DNA of 64,000 nt from Planctomycetaceae bacterium (GTDB lineage Bacteria > Planctomycetota > Planctomycetia > Planctomycetales > Planctomycetaceae). The notes beneath the pieces are model-generated. The model worked only from the letters and a program-made list of their open reading frames with translations. It had not been told where the DNA came from and searched no databases. The DNA lies in assembly GCA_020638955.1 (NCBI GenBank), contig JACKHO010000001.1, positions 310,001-374,000 of the forward strand, written 5' to 3'. Positions 25,073 to 34,700 of the stretch are shown here, one piece after another. Both the position numbers and the translations under genes were made by a program. Position 1 is the first letter of the stretch, and every line of letters begins with the position of its first letter.

Positions 25073-28000
25073 TTATCGAATGAAAATGAACTCTTTCGAA
25101 TTCCAAACGGCCTGACACAGGTCTTGCCAGACTCGATGATCGTCCGCAGCAGTGCCGTATTCTTTGGCTTGCTCCGTTAAGAATTCTACGGCGTGTTGCA
25201 GTTCGGCTTCCGATGGACTACGGCCAAACGCTTGTTGGTACAGCGCATTCAGACGGGCTTTGGCGTCGGTTTGCTCTGTGAGCAATTTGGTTGCCCAGAC
25301 CGAAGACTGTTCAACGACCATTTCATTGTTCATGAGAGCCAGAGCTTGTGCAGGGACATTGGATACGCTGCGGCGTCCCACGGTGGTGTGTGGCACTGGG
25401 AAGTCGAAGGCCTGGAAGAAAGGTTCGGCGAAGTTGCGGCGCACTGAGAGGTACACACTACGTCGCCCTGCCCCGTCGACGGGACCACTCCCCGGACGAC
25501 CGCGTCCTTCGAGGAAACTGTTGAGGTGAATGGGAACGCTCTCTCCATACATGGCGACATCAGACCGTCCAGACACTGACAGAATGGCGTCGCGAATGAC
25601 TTCCCCTTCCAGCCGTTTCACGTTCATGCGATGCAGCAGGTTGTTTTCGGGATCGATCTGGGCAGTGTTTGGGTCAGATTGCACCGCGGAGGACATGCGG
25701 TAGGCTGAAGACGAAAGTATGAGGCGGTGAATATGCTTTTGCGACCAGTTGTGCTCCACAAGTTCACTGGCGAGCCAGTCGAGTAATTCGGGGTGCGTGG
25801 GGGGCTGTCCCAAGTGACCAAAGTCGTCGGGTGTGGGCACAATTCCGCGACCGAAGTAGTGGTGCCAAATGCGGTTCACAATGACACGAGCCAGAATGGG
25901 AGTGCGGCGTGAGTCGATCATTTGCCACGCCAGTTCCAGCCGGGTCTTCGCCTCACCGCTGGCGAGTTGGTCACCGCTGGTGCTGGAGCTGTCGAACACA
26001 GTCAGGAAACTTCGGGGAGCCGGCTCGCCCTGCTTCTTCCAGTTGCCCCGTACAAAAACGTATTCATCTTCGGGAGTTCCGGCCAACAGGGCTGGGGTCG
26101 TTGCTGATTGCAAATGGGCCTGCGATTGCAACTGAGCGAACTTCGTCGTGAAGGGCTCTGCCAACTGATTCCAGCGGACGAGGTTTTCGTCTTCCATTTC
26201 CATGAGCTTGGGATGGGCGAGCATCCAGTTTGCCCAGGCAATGGCTGCTTCATCGGTACGGGGAACCGTGGCGTCCTGATACATAAAGTGGACAGCACGC
26301 TCGACCGAGAGCCGCACTGCTGATGCCAGTTCATCAACGCTGGCTTCACTTGGTTTTCCCTGAGACGCTGCAGTCGGCAACTCGGCACCAGAATTCGCCT
26401 GAACGACCACCGCGACCGCGAAGTCGTCATTGTCATGGGGCACGAATTCGAGATGAGCTCCATGTCCTTGATAGCGACTGACATCATGCTCAATCCAGTG
26501 CCAGTCGGCCTGCGGATTGTGAGTTCGCAAGAGAGCTCCGTGCAGGGGGCCATTCAAGAGAATGTGCGAGTCGACGCACGCATAGGTGCGACAGCCGCCC
26601 CGGACCAGGGCGAACAGTTTGGGCTTGGAAATTGTGAAGGATTTCGTCTGCAGCATCCGTCCGCCGCGCTGCCAGTCACCCGTGGCACCCGGTTCTCCCT
26701 GAGTGCCGGGAGCAAAGGAAATGGCGTCCCAGAAGCGGTCGCGTTGGACTGATCCCACATCTTCAATGGAAGTCAGCGAGACGTTGTTCGCAATATCAAA
26801 GCTGGGCGAACCGAGATTTCGCTGGCCGGTGGCGAACACAGGGCCGTCGGTGAGCAACTGCTCGGCGTTGCGGAAGTCGGCCACGACTTCGACGTCGTCA
26901 TTGGCGAGGAATTCATCAAGACGTTGTGCCGTGGACGGAGTTTCCTTCGAGGCAAAACGAGCATGGAGTGTTCGCAAATCGGCGAATGGCGTCTGCGACT
27001 CCGCTGAAGCATAGGCGATGACCCACTGTTTGAGCACGCTCATGTGAACGCCATACTCACGAGCGGCAGCGAGCAATTTTCGCTGCATTGAAGGAGCCAA
27101 GTCAGCAGCAGCCAATTGCGGTGGGCCCTGCATTGATTCATTGGTGAACACCACATGGTCGAGGCCAATGTTCCCCCAGCCGCTGGTCCCTTCATCAACC
27201 ACCTGAATTTGCGCGGACTTCCCCTTCAGGTCTGCGACGTCCCACTCGGCAAGCACCATTTGATTGTTGCTGGGCCCTGTACTGGTCCGTGCGACAGCAC
27301 CATCGATCACCAAATTGACGCAAGTTTTCCCCGCGTGTCCGCCGCCACCGATCCAGAACCGAACATAACGATGTTCGATTGTGAACTTGCGACTTGTCAG
27401 CCGACCGGTATGTACATCTCCCCGTCCGCCATTTCGTGTCAAATGGGAGTTCACGAAGAACTTTCCCGTGCCGTTGATTTTGCCTTGATAATTTGGAAGG
27501 TCGGCGAGCGTCACCGGACCTGTGCCAAAGGCTTCCCCTTCGGCCGTCCAGCCGTCATACGTTCCCGACTCGAAGTCCTCAAACACAACTTCACTCGCCC
27601 GTGGCTTCAGTTCAACGCCGGCAGCCAGGACGGACTGCGTTGCCAGAATATATTTGTCCACGTCGTTCGCCGTGGGCTCGACGAGTTCGGCATACGTCCG
27701 CATGAGCACCGGGGCCGCCTCTTCGCGAAGTTGCTGCAGTTCGCTGGCAATTCGCTCTTCCTGCTGCATGGTTTCGAAACGGACCTGCCGGTACGAACTG
27801 CTTTGGAGGAATCCCTGCAGGGCGTAGAAGTCCTTTTGCAGAATGGGATCAAACTTGTGGTCGTGGCAGCGGGCACAAGCGACTGTCAGCCCAAGGAACG
27901 TCTTGGAGTAGACGTCGATCATGTTGTCGAAGCGGTCCGACTCTTCCTGCCGAATGTCCACAGGGGAATGTACCCATTCGCCGAGCAACCAGAATCCTGT

Positions 28001-28987
28001 GCCGATAATGGATTCGTTCCGGCCTGTGGCAGGATCAATTCTTAACTGCGGTCCCTCCCCTTCGAACTCGGGCAGCATGTCCCCCGCAACATGTTCGCTG
28101 ACAAACTGGTCGTACGGGATGTCGTCGTTCAGGGCTCGAATGACATAGTCCCGATAGTGCCAGGGATTCGCGACGTTGTAGTCGAATTCATGCCCACGCG
28201 ATTCCGCGTACCGTACGAGGTCCAGCCAGTGGCGGCCCCAGCGCTCGCCAAAGTGAGGATTGGCCAGCAGTTCATCAATGAGCCGTTCTTCTGCGCCGGG
28301 GAGGTCATCGTCGAGAAAGCTCTGGATTTGTTCGGGAGTGGGGGGCAGACCGAGGACGTCGAAATAGACGCGGCGGACCCAGGTCTGCTTATCAGTCGAG
28401 TCGTTCGGCGTCAGTCCTGCTAATTCCAGTCGATGCCGAAGGAACTGATCCACCGGCGTCCGGCACCATTCCGGTTGCGTGACGGACGGCACTTCGGTGC
28501 GCAGCAGCGGCTGAAACGACCAGTGAGCGGCCCGTTCCTTCAAATTGATTCCCTCGTGGGTCACCGCTGCCTCGCCCTCCTCATGCGGCCAGGGGGCACC
28601 CATTTCGACCCAGCGGCGGAACACCGCAATTTGTTTGTCACTCAGCTTACCGGCGGGAGGCATTTGATAGCCGAGAGGGTCGTATTCGAGGGCCGCAAGC
28701 AATTCGCCCGATTCCAAATCGCCAGGAACAACGGCCGGGCCCGTGTCTCCACCTTTCAGAGTGGCTGCACGGCTCTGCAACGACAGCCCACCTTTCACTT
28801 TCTCGCCGGCATGGCACTCGAAGCAACGTTCCACCAGCAGTGGGCGGACCTGCTTTTCGAAATACTCAAGCTGTTCCGCCGAGAACTCGTTTTCCGCACA
28901 CCAGGCAACGCTGGTCGTGGCGAGGAGAGTGAGTGAACAGAGGAACAAACGTAAACCGTTAATGGGGTGCATCAGTTGTTGTCTCAT
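25073..28987 (-). CDS. Secreted PSCyt1/PSCyt2/PSD1 planctomycete cytochrome-type protein
   Basis: 1304 residues from ATG 28987 (an upstream in-frame start at 29008 is possible). Signal peptide near residues 10-32 ending VAWCAE. Haem site CFECH follows near residue 55-60 with the PSCyt1 run KVKGGLSLQSRAATLKGG; PSCyt2 (DUF1549) with HWSFQPLL, FGERWGRHWLDLVRYAES and second CxxCH (CARCHDHKFDPI) lies at about 150-400; PSD1 (DUF1553) occupies the last 260 residues, with VNRIWHHYFGRGIV and RRSVYLSVRRNF. The middle 500 residues contain a jellyroll-like stretch. The substrate is unknown; periplasmic redox or polysaccharide breakdown roles are proposed for the family. No DUF1501 partner is adjacent. 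Confidence 0.93.
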   Translation of the reverse strand: MRQQLMHPINGLRLFLCSLTLLATTSVAWCAENEFSAEQLEYFEKQVRPLLVERCFECHAGEKVKGGLSLQSRAATLKGGDTGPAVVPGDLESGELLAALEYDPLGYQMPPAGKLSDKQIAVFRRWVEMGAPWPHEEGEAAVTHEGINLKERAAHWSFQPLLRTEVPSVTQPEWCRTPVDQFLRHRLELAGLTPNDSTDKQTWVRRVYFDVLGLPPTPEQIQSFLDDDLPGAEERLIDELLANPHFGERWGRHWLDLVRYAESRGHEFDYNVANPWHYRDYVIRALNDDIPYDQFVSEHVAGDMLPEFEGEGPQLRIDPATGRNESIIGTGFWLLGEWVHSPVDIRQEESDRFDNMIDVYSKTFLGLTVACARCHDHKFDPILQKDFYALQGFLQSSSYRQVRFETMQQEERIASELQQLREEAAPVLMRTYAELVEPTANDVDKYILATQSVLAAGVELKPRASEVVFEDFESGTYDGWTAEGEAFGTGPVTLADLPNYQGKINGTGKFFVNSHLTRNGGRGDVHTGRLTSRKFTIEHRYVRFWIGGGGHAGKTCVNLVIDGAVARTSTGPSNNQMVLAEWDVADLKGKSAQIQVVDEGTSGWGNIGLDHVVFTNESMQGPPQLAAADLAPSMQRKLLAAAREYGVHMSVLKQWVIAYASAESQTPFADLRTLHARFASKETPSTAQRLDEFLANDDVEVVADFRNAEQLLTDGPVFATGQRNLGSPSFDIANNVSLTSIEDVGSVQRDRFWDAISFAPGTQGEPGATGDWQRGGRMLQTKSFTISKPKLFALVRGGCRTYACVDSHILLNGPLHGALLRTHNPQADWHWIEHDVSRYQGHGAHLEFVPHDNDDFAVAVVVQANSGAELPTAASQGKPSEASVDELASAVRLSVERAVHFMYQDATVPRTDEAAIAWANWMLAHPKLMEMEDENLVRWNQLAEPFTTKFAQLQSQAHLQSATTPALLAGTPEDEYVFVRGNWKKQGEPAPRSFLTVFDSSSTSGDQLASGEAKTRLELAWQMIDSRRTPILARVIVNRIWHHYFGRGIVPTPDDFGHLGQPPTHPELLDWLASELVEHNWSQKHIHRLILSSSAYRMSSAVQSDPNTAQIDPENNLLHRMNVKRLEGEVIRDAILSVSGRSDVAMYGESVPIHLNSFLEGRGRPGSGPVDGAGRRSVYLSVRRNFAEPFFQAFDFPVPHTTVGRRSVSNVPAQALALMNNEMVVEQSSVWATKLLTEQTDAKARLNALYQQAFGRSPSEAELQHAVEFLTEQAKEYGTAADDHRVWQDLCQAVWNSKEFIFIR

Positions 28988-29335
28988 ACGAGAAAATCCA
29001 TCAGGCAACTTTGATTGCAGTATAGGTCAGCCGGCATGTACCGCTCAATAACGCCTTGTCTGTCGAGACCTTGTGGGGGCTTCCGATTGAGGGAACGGAG
29101 TGTTCACCATGTTCATTCAGAGAGTTGGTGTCGCGAGCAGGGCGACGTTGAACGATCGCCGACCACAGCTCGTTGGACGCACTCAATCATGGACGACAAC
29201 ACGCCTCTCCTTTATGCCGTCACTTCTGGTATGGTACGATAATTGGAAGAGAACCGGTCATCGTGAAAGAGTCGTGACAGCCGAGTCTCTTCCCATTCGA
29301 CACAAATCACAAGAGAATCCAGACAGCGTTGTTCG
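28988..29335. other. Intergenic stretch between divergent genes
   Basis: Holds the promoters of the PSCyt-type gene (minus) and the radical SAM gene (plus). TACGATAAT near 29235-29243 resembles a -10 box for the plus-strand gene, but no clear -35 partner was found. No gene with coding character was seen. Confidence 0.45.
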
Positions 29336-30640
29336 ATGAGTACCGACACGAAAACTGAGATTGGCAGCTACTTCGTCACGAATTATCCACCCTATTCTCA
29401 GTGGACCAAAGACGCCGTCCCGGCATTCGACAAAGCGCTCAGCAGCGAGCCAGAGCGAAAAGTTCCGCTGGGAATGTACGTGCACATTCCGTTCTGCCGG
29501 AAACGCTGCAAATTCTGCTACTTCCGCGTCTACACGCAGCAGAATGCGGACACCATCAAGAACTATGTCGACGCACTCGACAAAGAACTCCAACTACTCA
29601 AAGGACAACCAGCCATTGCGGGACGGCAGTTGCAGGTCGTTTATTTTGGTGGCGGAACACCTTCCTACCTCAGCGCGAAGCAGTTGTTGCTGTTGCGCGA
29701 ACGCATGAGCGACTCCGTCTCCTGGGATAATGCTCAAGAAGTGACATTTGAATGTGAGCCTGGGACGCTCAGCCTCGAAAAGGTGCAAACACTCAAGGAA
29801 ATTGGCGTCACTCGTGTTTCGCTCGGCGTTGAGAATTTCAAAGCCGAGATTCTCGAAGAGAACGGACGTGCGCACTCGTTGCCAGAAATTTTCCGCGCAT
29901 ACGACTGGATTCGTCAGGTCGGATTCCCGCAGGTGAACATCGATCTCATCGCTGGTATGGTCGGCGAGACTGATGAAAACTGGCACCACTGCATCGATAA
30001 AGCCATTGAACTTGAGCCGGACAACATCACCATTTACCAAATGGAGTTGCCCTGGAACACAGTTTATTCCCGCGAAATGCTCGCTGAAGGTGGTGAAGCT
30101 CCAGTCGCCGACTGGCCGACGAAGCGCCGCTGGGCAAACGAAGCCATCGACCGGCTCATGGTGGCTGGCTATCAGCTCTCCAGCGGAAATGAACTGGTGC
30201 GGAATCTCGACACGGACCACTTCGTGTACCGGGATAATTTGTTCCGCGGCAGTGATTTAATTGCCGTCGGAGTTTCATCCTTCGGTCAACTGCAGGGCGT
30301 CCAGTATCAAAACGTCGATCAACTCGAACAGTACCTCGAACGCGTTAACACGGGGCAAATTCCGGTGAACCGCGCATTCGTTCCGACGGAACATCAGCAG
30401 TTCATTCGCGAGTGGATTCTCCAAATGAAAGAGGGACGCGTCGCCGCGCAGCCGTTCATCGAAAAGTTCGGAGTAAATCCTCTGGAAGAGTTCAAAACCG
30501 CTCTCGGCAACCAGCAGCAGGCGGGATACCTCACACTCGAAGGAGATGAAGTCATCCTCACCCGCAAGGGACTGCTGCAAGTCGACAGCTTGTTGACCGA
30601 GTACTTCGAAGAACAGTTCCGCGAAGTCCGCTACACATAG
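29336..30640 (+). CDS. Radical SAM enzyme of the HemN/HemW-like coproporphyrinogen oxidase family
   Basis: 434 residues. The 4Fe-4S/SAM motif is C54-x3-C58-x2-C61 in HIPFCRKRCKFCYF; the VVYFGGGTPSYL motif near residue 105 and VTFECEPGTLS near 140 are standard for HemN-type enzymes, as are RVSLGVENF and NIDLIAGMVGET. A C-terminal HemN-type domain with GSDLIAVGVSSFGQ follows. The motif ends FCYFRVY rather than YCDF/CYF, so it is a subfamily rather than classical HemN; true coproporphyrinogen III oxidase activity, haem chaperone activity or another role cannot be told apart here. Confidence 0.85.
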   Translation: MSTDTKTEIGSYFVTNYPPYSQWTKDAVPAFDKALSSEPERKVPLGMYVHIPFCRKRCKFCYFRVYTQQNADTIKNYVDALDKELQLLKGQPAIAGRQLQVVYFGGGTPSYLSAKQLLLLRERMSDSVSWDNAQEVTFECEPGTLSLEKVQTLKEIGVTRVSLGVENFKAEILEENGRAHSLPEIFRAYDWIRQVGFPQVNIDLIAGMVGETDENWHHCIDKAIELEPDNITIYQMELPWNTVYSREMLAEGGEAPVADWPTKRRWANEAIDRLMVAGYQLSSGNELVRNLDTDHFVYRDNLFRGSDLIAVGVSSFGQLQGVQYQNVDQLEQYLERVNTGQIPVNRAFVPTEHQQFIREWILQMKEGRVAAQPFIEKFGVNPLEEFKTALGNQQQAGYLTLEGDEVILTRKGLLQVDSLLTEYFEEQFREVRYT

Positions 30641-30843
30641 CGGCGATCATTCTGCACTTACCTGATTCGTTCGTAGGGTGGGTGGAGTCCGCGACAATCA
30701 GATCGGTGCGTTGCGCAAGTCAATCAACCCGAGAACCAGGGTGTCTGTTCTATGGCGCGTGATTCGCGGACGTAACCCACCATATTGCGGCGACTTCTTT
30801 CGCACACCCTGCAAATCTCACGAAAAATCCGAGCTAACGCAAA

Positions 30844-30879
30844 AAGGGAGCGTGACCAGAATCCTGATCACGCTCCCTT
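30844..30879 (-). terminator. Terminator for the CBS-domain gene
   Basis: AAGGGAGCGTGA (30844-30855) pairs perfectly with TCACGCTCCCTT (30868-30879), with an inner CAG/CTG helix. The five A residues at 30841-30845 give a T tract when read on the minus strand, so it serves the gene at 30949-31422; it also separates it from the convergent radical SAM gene. The region 30641-30840 shows no gene. Confidence 0.85.
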
Positions 30880-30948
30880 AACTCTTAACCATCTCAACCG
30901 TGGCAAAGCCACACTCAACCGTCTCAACCAAACCGTTGGAAAAGTCCT

Positions 30949-31422
30949 CTACACCGGAGCAGCCGAACGTTCCCGGATGAGGCTCAGGTAGAGGAATGTC
31001 GTCTCACGTTCTGGTTGATCGAGTTCCATCAGTTTGTGAGCAGCGCGGAGTACGTCGCGGCGACTGATGAGCCCGACGACCTTGTTGTTCTTCAGCACCG
31101 GCAACCTGCGGTAAGACGACTCTTTCAGCATTTGTGCGATGGTGAGCAAATCGGTGTCGGGGCTCACCGTGAGTGCTTCGGAATCAACCCACTTCTCAAT
31201 CGTGTTCGTCGGGGTGTGATGCACAACCGCGTTGAGCAGCAGTTGAATGGAGGTCCGTTCGGTAAACACACCCAGATAACGACCCGCACGGTCAACAACG
31301 GGGGCACCAGAAATCTGATGCTGAGTCAATAATCCAATCGCCTCAAACAGGTCCTGGTCAGGTGTCAGGGTGATGACTCGGGTGGTCATGATGTCTGCTG
31401 CAACAGGCGTGTTCCGCGTCAT
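30949..31422 (-). CDS. Two-CBS-domain protein
   Basis: 157 residues from ATG 31422, which has AGAGAGG just upstream; the longer frame to 31533 is unlikely. Two CBS units: ADIMTTRVITLTPDQDLFEAIGLL with ISGAPVVDRAGRYLGVFTE, and VDSEALTVSPDTDLLTIAQML with RRLPVLKNNKVVGLISRRDVL. CBS pairs bind adenosine nucleotides and act as energy sensors or regulatory modules. There is no fused enzyme or channel domain. A stand-alone regulator is inferred. Confidence 0.9.
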   Translation of the reverse strand: MTRNTPVAADIMTTRVITLTPDQDLFEAIGLLTQHQISGAPVVDRAGRYLGVFTERTSIQLLLNAVVHHTPTNTIEKWVDSEALTVSPDTDLLTIAQMLKESSYRRLPVLKNNKVVGLISRRDVLRAAHKLMELDQPERETTFLYLSLIRERSAAPV

Positions 31423-31696
31423 AAAGGCCTCTCTTCTATTGCTGAGTGTCCGGCAGCCAGAATCTGAATGTCCTGGAGACGCTGCCATACTGCGGTAGGA
31501 CCCTACCATCAGTAGGTGAGATGATAACAACACCCATCAAATTTCGCTGATGTCATTTTTGGGAATTCGGCAAAAAAAGCCGTCGCCAGAGAAAACAGTA
31601 GTTTGTGGCTTTACAAGTCTCCCCAAATTGCACCATACAGACGCCTCGCCACCATGTGGCGGCATGCAGCTCGTATTGGCCGACAAGGAGGTTGGC

Positions 31697-31969
31697 ATGA
31701 TGTTTCGAAGGATGTTGATTGCATTATGTCTCGTCTCCGCAGTGGGTTGCGCTCAGCTTCCTGGTGGGAGGGCGTTCATGTCGACCTTCCGATTTCATGA
31801 CACTGCCGGCCCTGGCGACTCCAAAGGTGATCCCTGGGTACAGGACGCGGGAAAAATCACACGGACCGAACACACGCGGGAAGAGGTCTACGACCCATTG
31901 AAGCTCCGTGAGTGGACCATGTCGGAGCAGGCCCGCTCCATCGAACGAAACCTCGGCGTCGGCGACTAG
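31697..31969 (+). CDS. Small lipoprotein, 90 residues
   Basis: ATG 31697 has GGAGG 5 bases upstream; earlier in-frame starts at 31550 are rejected for lack of it. Signal peptide with lipobox-like LVSAVGC near residues 12-18 points to lipid attachment at Cys. The short mature part (GPGDSKGDPWVQDAGKITR, KLREWTMSEQARSIERNLG) is hydrophilic and resembles small planctomycete lipoproteins of unknown function. Confidence 0.75.
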   Translation: MMFRRMLIALCLVSAVGCAQLPGGRAFMSTFRFHDTAGPGDSKGDPWVQDAGKITRTEHTREEVYDPLKLREWTMSEQARSIERNLGVGD

Positions 31970-32140
31970 AAACTCGGCGAAAAAATGACGGGGTCGCCTT
32001 CCCTACTTCCCACCAACTACCCACTGCCAACTATCCACTCGCCCCCACACATCAACTGAGCTTGATGGTCCCTCTCCCGTGCCCCATACTTCATTTCACG
32101 GGATGGCAATGACGACAACCTGTTCAGCTCAATTGATGTT

Positions 32141-33520
32141 ATGCTTAGTCTTGTGACAGGCTCCCGTGGGAGTCGGCGTGAATTCTTGCGAATCGGTGGA
32201 CTCGCTCTGGGCGGACTCACCCTCCCTGCTCTGCTTCAAGCCCAACAGGCCCTTGGCGAAACCAGTCTCGCTCGACCAAAGTCCGTTGTGTTTCTCTTCA
32301 TGCACGGTGGCCCCAGTCAGGTCGAAACGTTCGATCCCAAAATGAACGCCCCCGTTGGAATTGCGAGTGCCACGGGCGAAGTCAGCACCAAGTTGCCCGG
32401 GGTCACATTTGGCGGCACATTCCCCAAACTTGCCTCACTGGCTGACCTTCTTTCCGTCGTCCGCTCCTTTACCACCGGTGATGGAAACCACGACATCAAA
32501 CCCATTGTCGGCAAGTCCACTGGTGGCGCAAACATTGGCTCGCTCTACTCGCGCATTGTCGGCGCCAATAAGAAGAACGGGATGCCGACCAACGTGGCTC
32601 TCTATCCCCAGGCCGTTGACGACAGCACCCAGCCGGTCATCAAGAACTTCGGCGACTTCGAATCCACCGGGCCGCTCGGCGCTGGCTATGCACCGTTCGC
32701 TCCCAGTGGCGGCGGCACAGTTCAGGAAAACCTCAAACTGCAAATCGAACCAGCACGCCTCGACGATCGCCGCACCTTGTTGACACGACTCGATAACATT
32801 CGACGCGAAATGGATGTGCGCGACCGCTGGGCCGGGATGGACGCCATCCGGGAGCAGGCGTACTCCACCATGCTCGGCGGCGTCGCCGATGCATTCGACC
32901 TCTCCAAAGAATCAGCCGACACCATCGAGCGGTACGATACGGCCCCCGTCGTCCGACCGAATCAAATTGATAAGAAGTGGAATAACTACAACCACTACTG
33001 CGATAACGCAAAGAGTCTCGGCAAACTGCTGCTGCTCGCCCGCAGGCTTTGCGAACGCGGTGCCGGATTCGTCACCGTCACCACCAGCTTCGTCTGGGAC
33101 ATGCACTCCGATTCAAACAACGCCGGTGTCGAAGAAGGGATGCGATACATGGGCCACCCCTTTGACCATGCAGTTTCAGCGTTCATCGAAGACGTCCACA
33201 ACCGCGGCCTGCAGAACGACATTCTCCTCGTCTGCTGCGGCGAAATGGGACGGACACCAAAAATCAACGCCCGGGGCGGACGCGACCACTGGGGCGGCCT
33301 CGCCCCCCTGCTCCTCTCCGGCGGCGGACTCCCCATGGGCCACGTCGTCGGCCAATCCACCAGCGACGCCTCCCGCCCCATGTCGACCCCCATCGGCATC
33401 CCCAACCTCGTCTCGACTGTGTTAGGAACCCTCGTCGACATCCCCCAGCTCCGCTTGAAGACGGGAGTCCCCAACGAAGTTCTGAGAGCGGCGACGGTTG
33501 ACCCCATTCCGTTTGGGTAA
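32141..33520 (+). CDS. DUF1501 family protein with Tat-like signal
   Basis: 459 residues. The start carries SRREFLRIGGLALGG, a twin-arginine motif, then ALLQAQQ. The DUF1501 features are SVVFLFMHGGPSQVETFDPK near residue 48, LLSVVRSFTTGDGNHD near 105, ERGAGFVTVTTSFVWDMHSD near 300, and CGEMGRTPKINARGGRDHWG near 365, which is like the alkaline phosphatase/sulfatase superfamily. Substrate is unknown. Usually these genes stand next to a PSCyt1/PSD1 gene; here there is none within 3 kb, so it is a solitary member. Confidence 0.92.
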   Translation: MLSLVTGSRGSRREFLRIGGLALGGLTLPALLQAQQALGETSLARPKSVVFLFMHGGPSQVETFDPKMNAPVGIASATGEVSTKLPGVTFGGTFPKLASLADLLSVVRSFTTGDGNHDIKPIVGKSTGGANIGSLYSRIVGANKKNGMPTNVALYPQAVDDSTQPVIKNFGDFESTGPLGAGYAPFAPSGGGTVQENLKLQIEPARLDDRRTLLTRLDNIRREMDVRDRWAGMDAIREQAYSTMLGGVADAFDLSKESADTIERYDTAPVVRPNQIDKKWNNYNHYCDNAKSLGKLLLLARRLCERGAGFVTVTTSFVWDMHSDSNNAGVEEGMRYMGHPFDHAVSAFIEDVHNRGLQNDILLVCCGEMGRTPKINARGGRDHWGGLAPLLLSGGGLPMGHVVGQSTSDASRPMSTPIGIPNLVSTVLGTLVDIPQLRLKTGVPNEVLRAATVDPIPFG

Positions 33521-33676
33521 TACGAATTCGCGGAATCAAGTTTTGCTTCGTGCCCGGTGGTCGTTTGGGCAGTGGAAGGAACCTCACCGGTACTTTCTGT
33601 GTCCGACTTGAATTGCTACAAAGCTGTCCATGTACACGCACAGCAAGCAAGCGTGATTGAGTAGAAAGCGGGATCA

Positions 33677-34627
33677 ATGACTGAATCAACACATAATGAC
33701 GTGGAGCGAATTTTCTCTGTCGGCACTCAGGTTGTCATTCTGCGGGATGTCATTGGACAGAATGGTCGGACGCTTCATCCTCGCGGAGTTGTTGGCGTTG
33801 TCGTGAAATCTCCTGTCGACTTAAGTCATTCCTACCTCGTCCGTTTGCCCGATGGTGTTGAGGAGTCACTCAAATCGAGCGATTTCACAACACTGGCGAA
33901 ATTCAAAACAGGTACAATTGGTGACCATGCCGTCACCTTCGAACGGAGCGACCTGTTTGAACATGTCATTTTTCAGTGCATTGTGGGATCGCAGGCGTTT
34001 GGTCTGTCGGACGAGTGTTCGGATGTTGACCGTCGCGGGTTTTATTTGCCTCCCGCCGAGTTGCATTGGTCCCTGTATGGTGTGCCGGAGCAGTTGGAGT
34101 GCCATGAGTCTCAGGAGGTATACTGGGAGATTCAGAAGTTTATTGTGCTGGCGCTCAAGGCGAACCCCAACGTGCTGGAGTGCCTCTACTCACCACTGAT
34201 CGAGAAAGTGACACCGTTAGCGGAAGAACTGTTGGGCATGAAAGAAGTGTTTCTCTCGCGCCTCGTCTACCAGACTTACAACGGCTATGTCATGTCGCAG
34301 TTTAAGAAAATGCAGGCAGACATTCGAAATCAGGGAAAGGTGAAGTGGAAACATGTCATGCACCTCATTCGCCTGCTTCTCTCCGGGATTCAGGTGCTGC
34401 GAGAAGGATTCGTGCCCGTGCGAGTTGGCGAGCATCGTGACGCGCTGCTGGCAATCAAACGGGGCGAAATGCCTTGGACAGAAACGGAGAATTGGCGTGT
34501 GAGCCTGCATGCTGAATTCGATTCAGCTTTGGCGGCATCCAAACTACCGGAACGTCCAGACTACGAGAAAGCAAACGCGTTTCTTGTTAGGGCTCGCCGA
34601 GAGGCAACGGCACAAAGTAATCCGTGA
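33677..34627 (+). CDS. RlaP-like nucleotidyltransferase with N-terminal SH3-like part
   Basis: 316 residues. Residues 10-75 form a small beta-barrel-like part (VVILRDVIGQNGRTLHPRGVVGVVV). The nucleotidyltransferase part starts at VGSQAFGLSDECSDVDRRGFY near residue 100, with the G-S and D-x-D metal-binding motifs of the DNA polymerase beta fold, and continues with a helical C-terminus (LVYQTYNGYVMSQFKKM, HLIRLLLSGIQVLREG) as in PF10127. That family has been linked to RNA repair. No RNA ligase is visible nearby. A second member follows 73 bases later. Confidence 0.85.
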   Translation: MTESTHNDVERIFSVGTQVVILRDVIGQNGRTLHPRGVVGVVVKSPVDLSHSYLVRLPDGVEESLKSSDFTTLAKFKTGTIGDHAVTFERSDLFEHVIFQCIVGSQAFGLSDECSDVDRRGFYLPPAELHWSLYGVPEQLECHESQEVYWEIQKFIVLALKANPNVLECLYSPLIEKVTPLAEELLGMKEVFLSRLVYQTYNGYVMSQFKKMQADIRNQGKVKWKHVMHLIRLLLSGIQVLREGFVPVRVGEHRDALLAIKRGEMPWTETENWRVSLHAEFDSALAASKLPERPDYEKANAFLVRARREATAQSNP

Positions 34628-34700
34628 CTGTTTTAGTCAAGTTGAATCATTTCAGCGGACGGCCTTGTTGAGAATTGGCCGTTCCGGAAAACCTGACATC

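Noticed and set aside
27155..28045. 296-residue plus-strand frame
   Set aside because: Lies fully inside the large PSCyt-type gene on the minus strand and has no signal, motif or ribosome-binding site.
30881..30950. AACCATCTCAACCG-like runs, and similar CAACTACC runs near 32020, as possible CRISPR or tandem repeat
   Set aside because: Units are short, irregular and without spacers of constant length; no cas gene is in the window.
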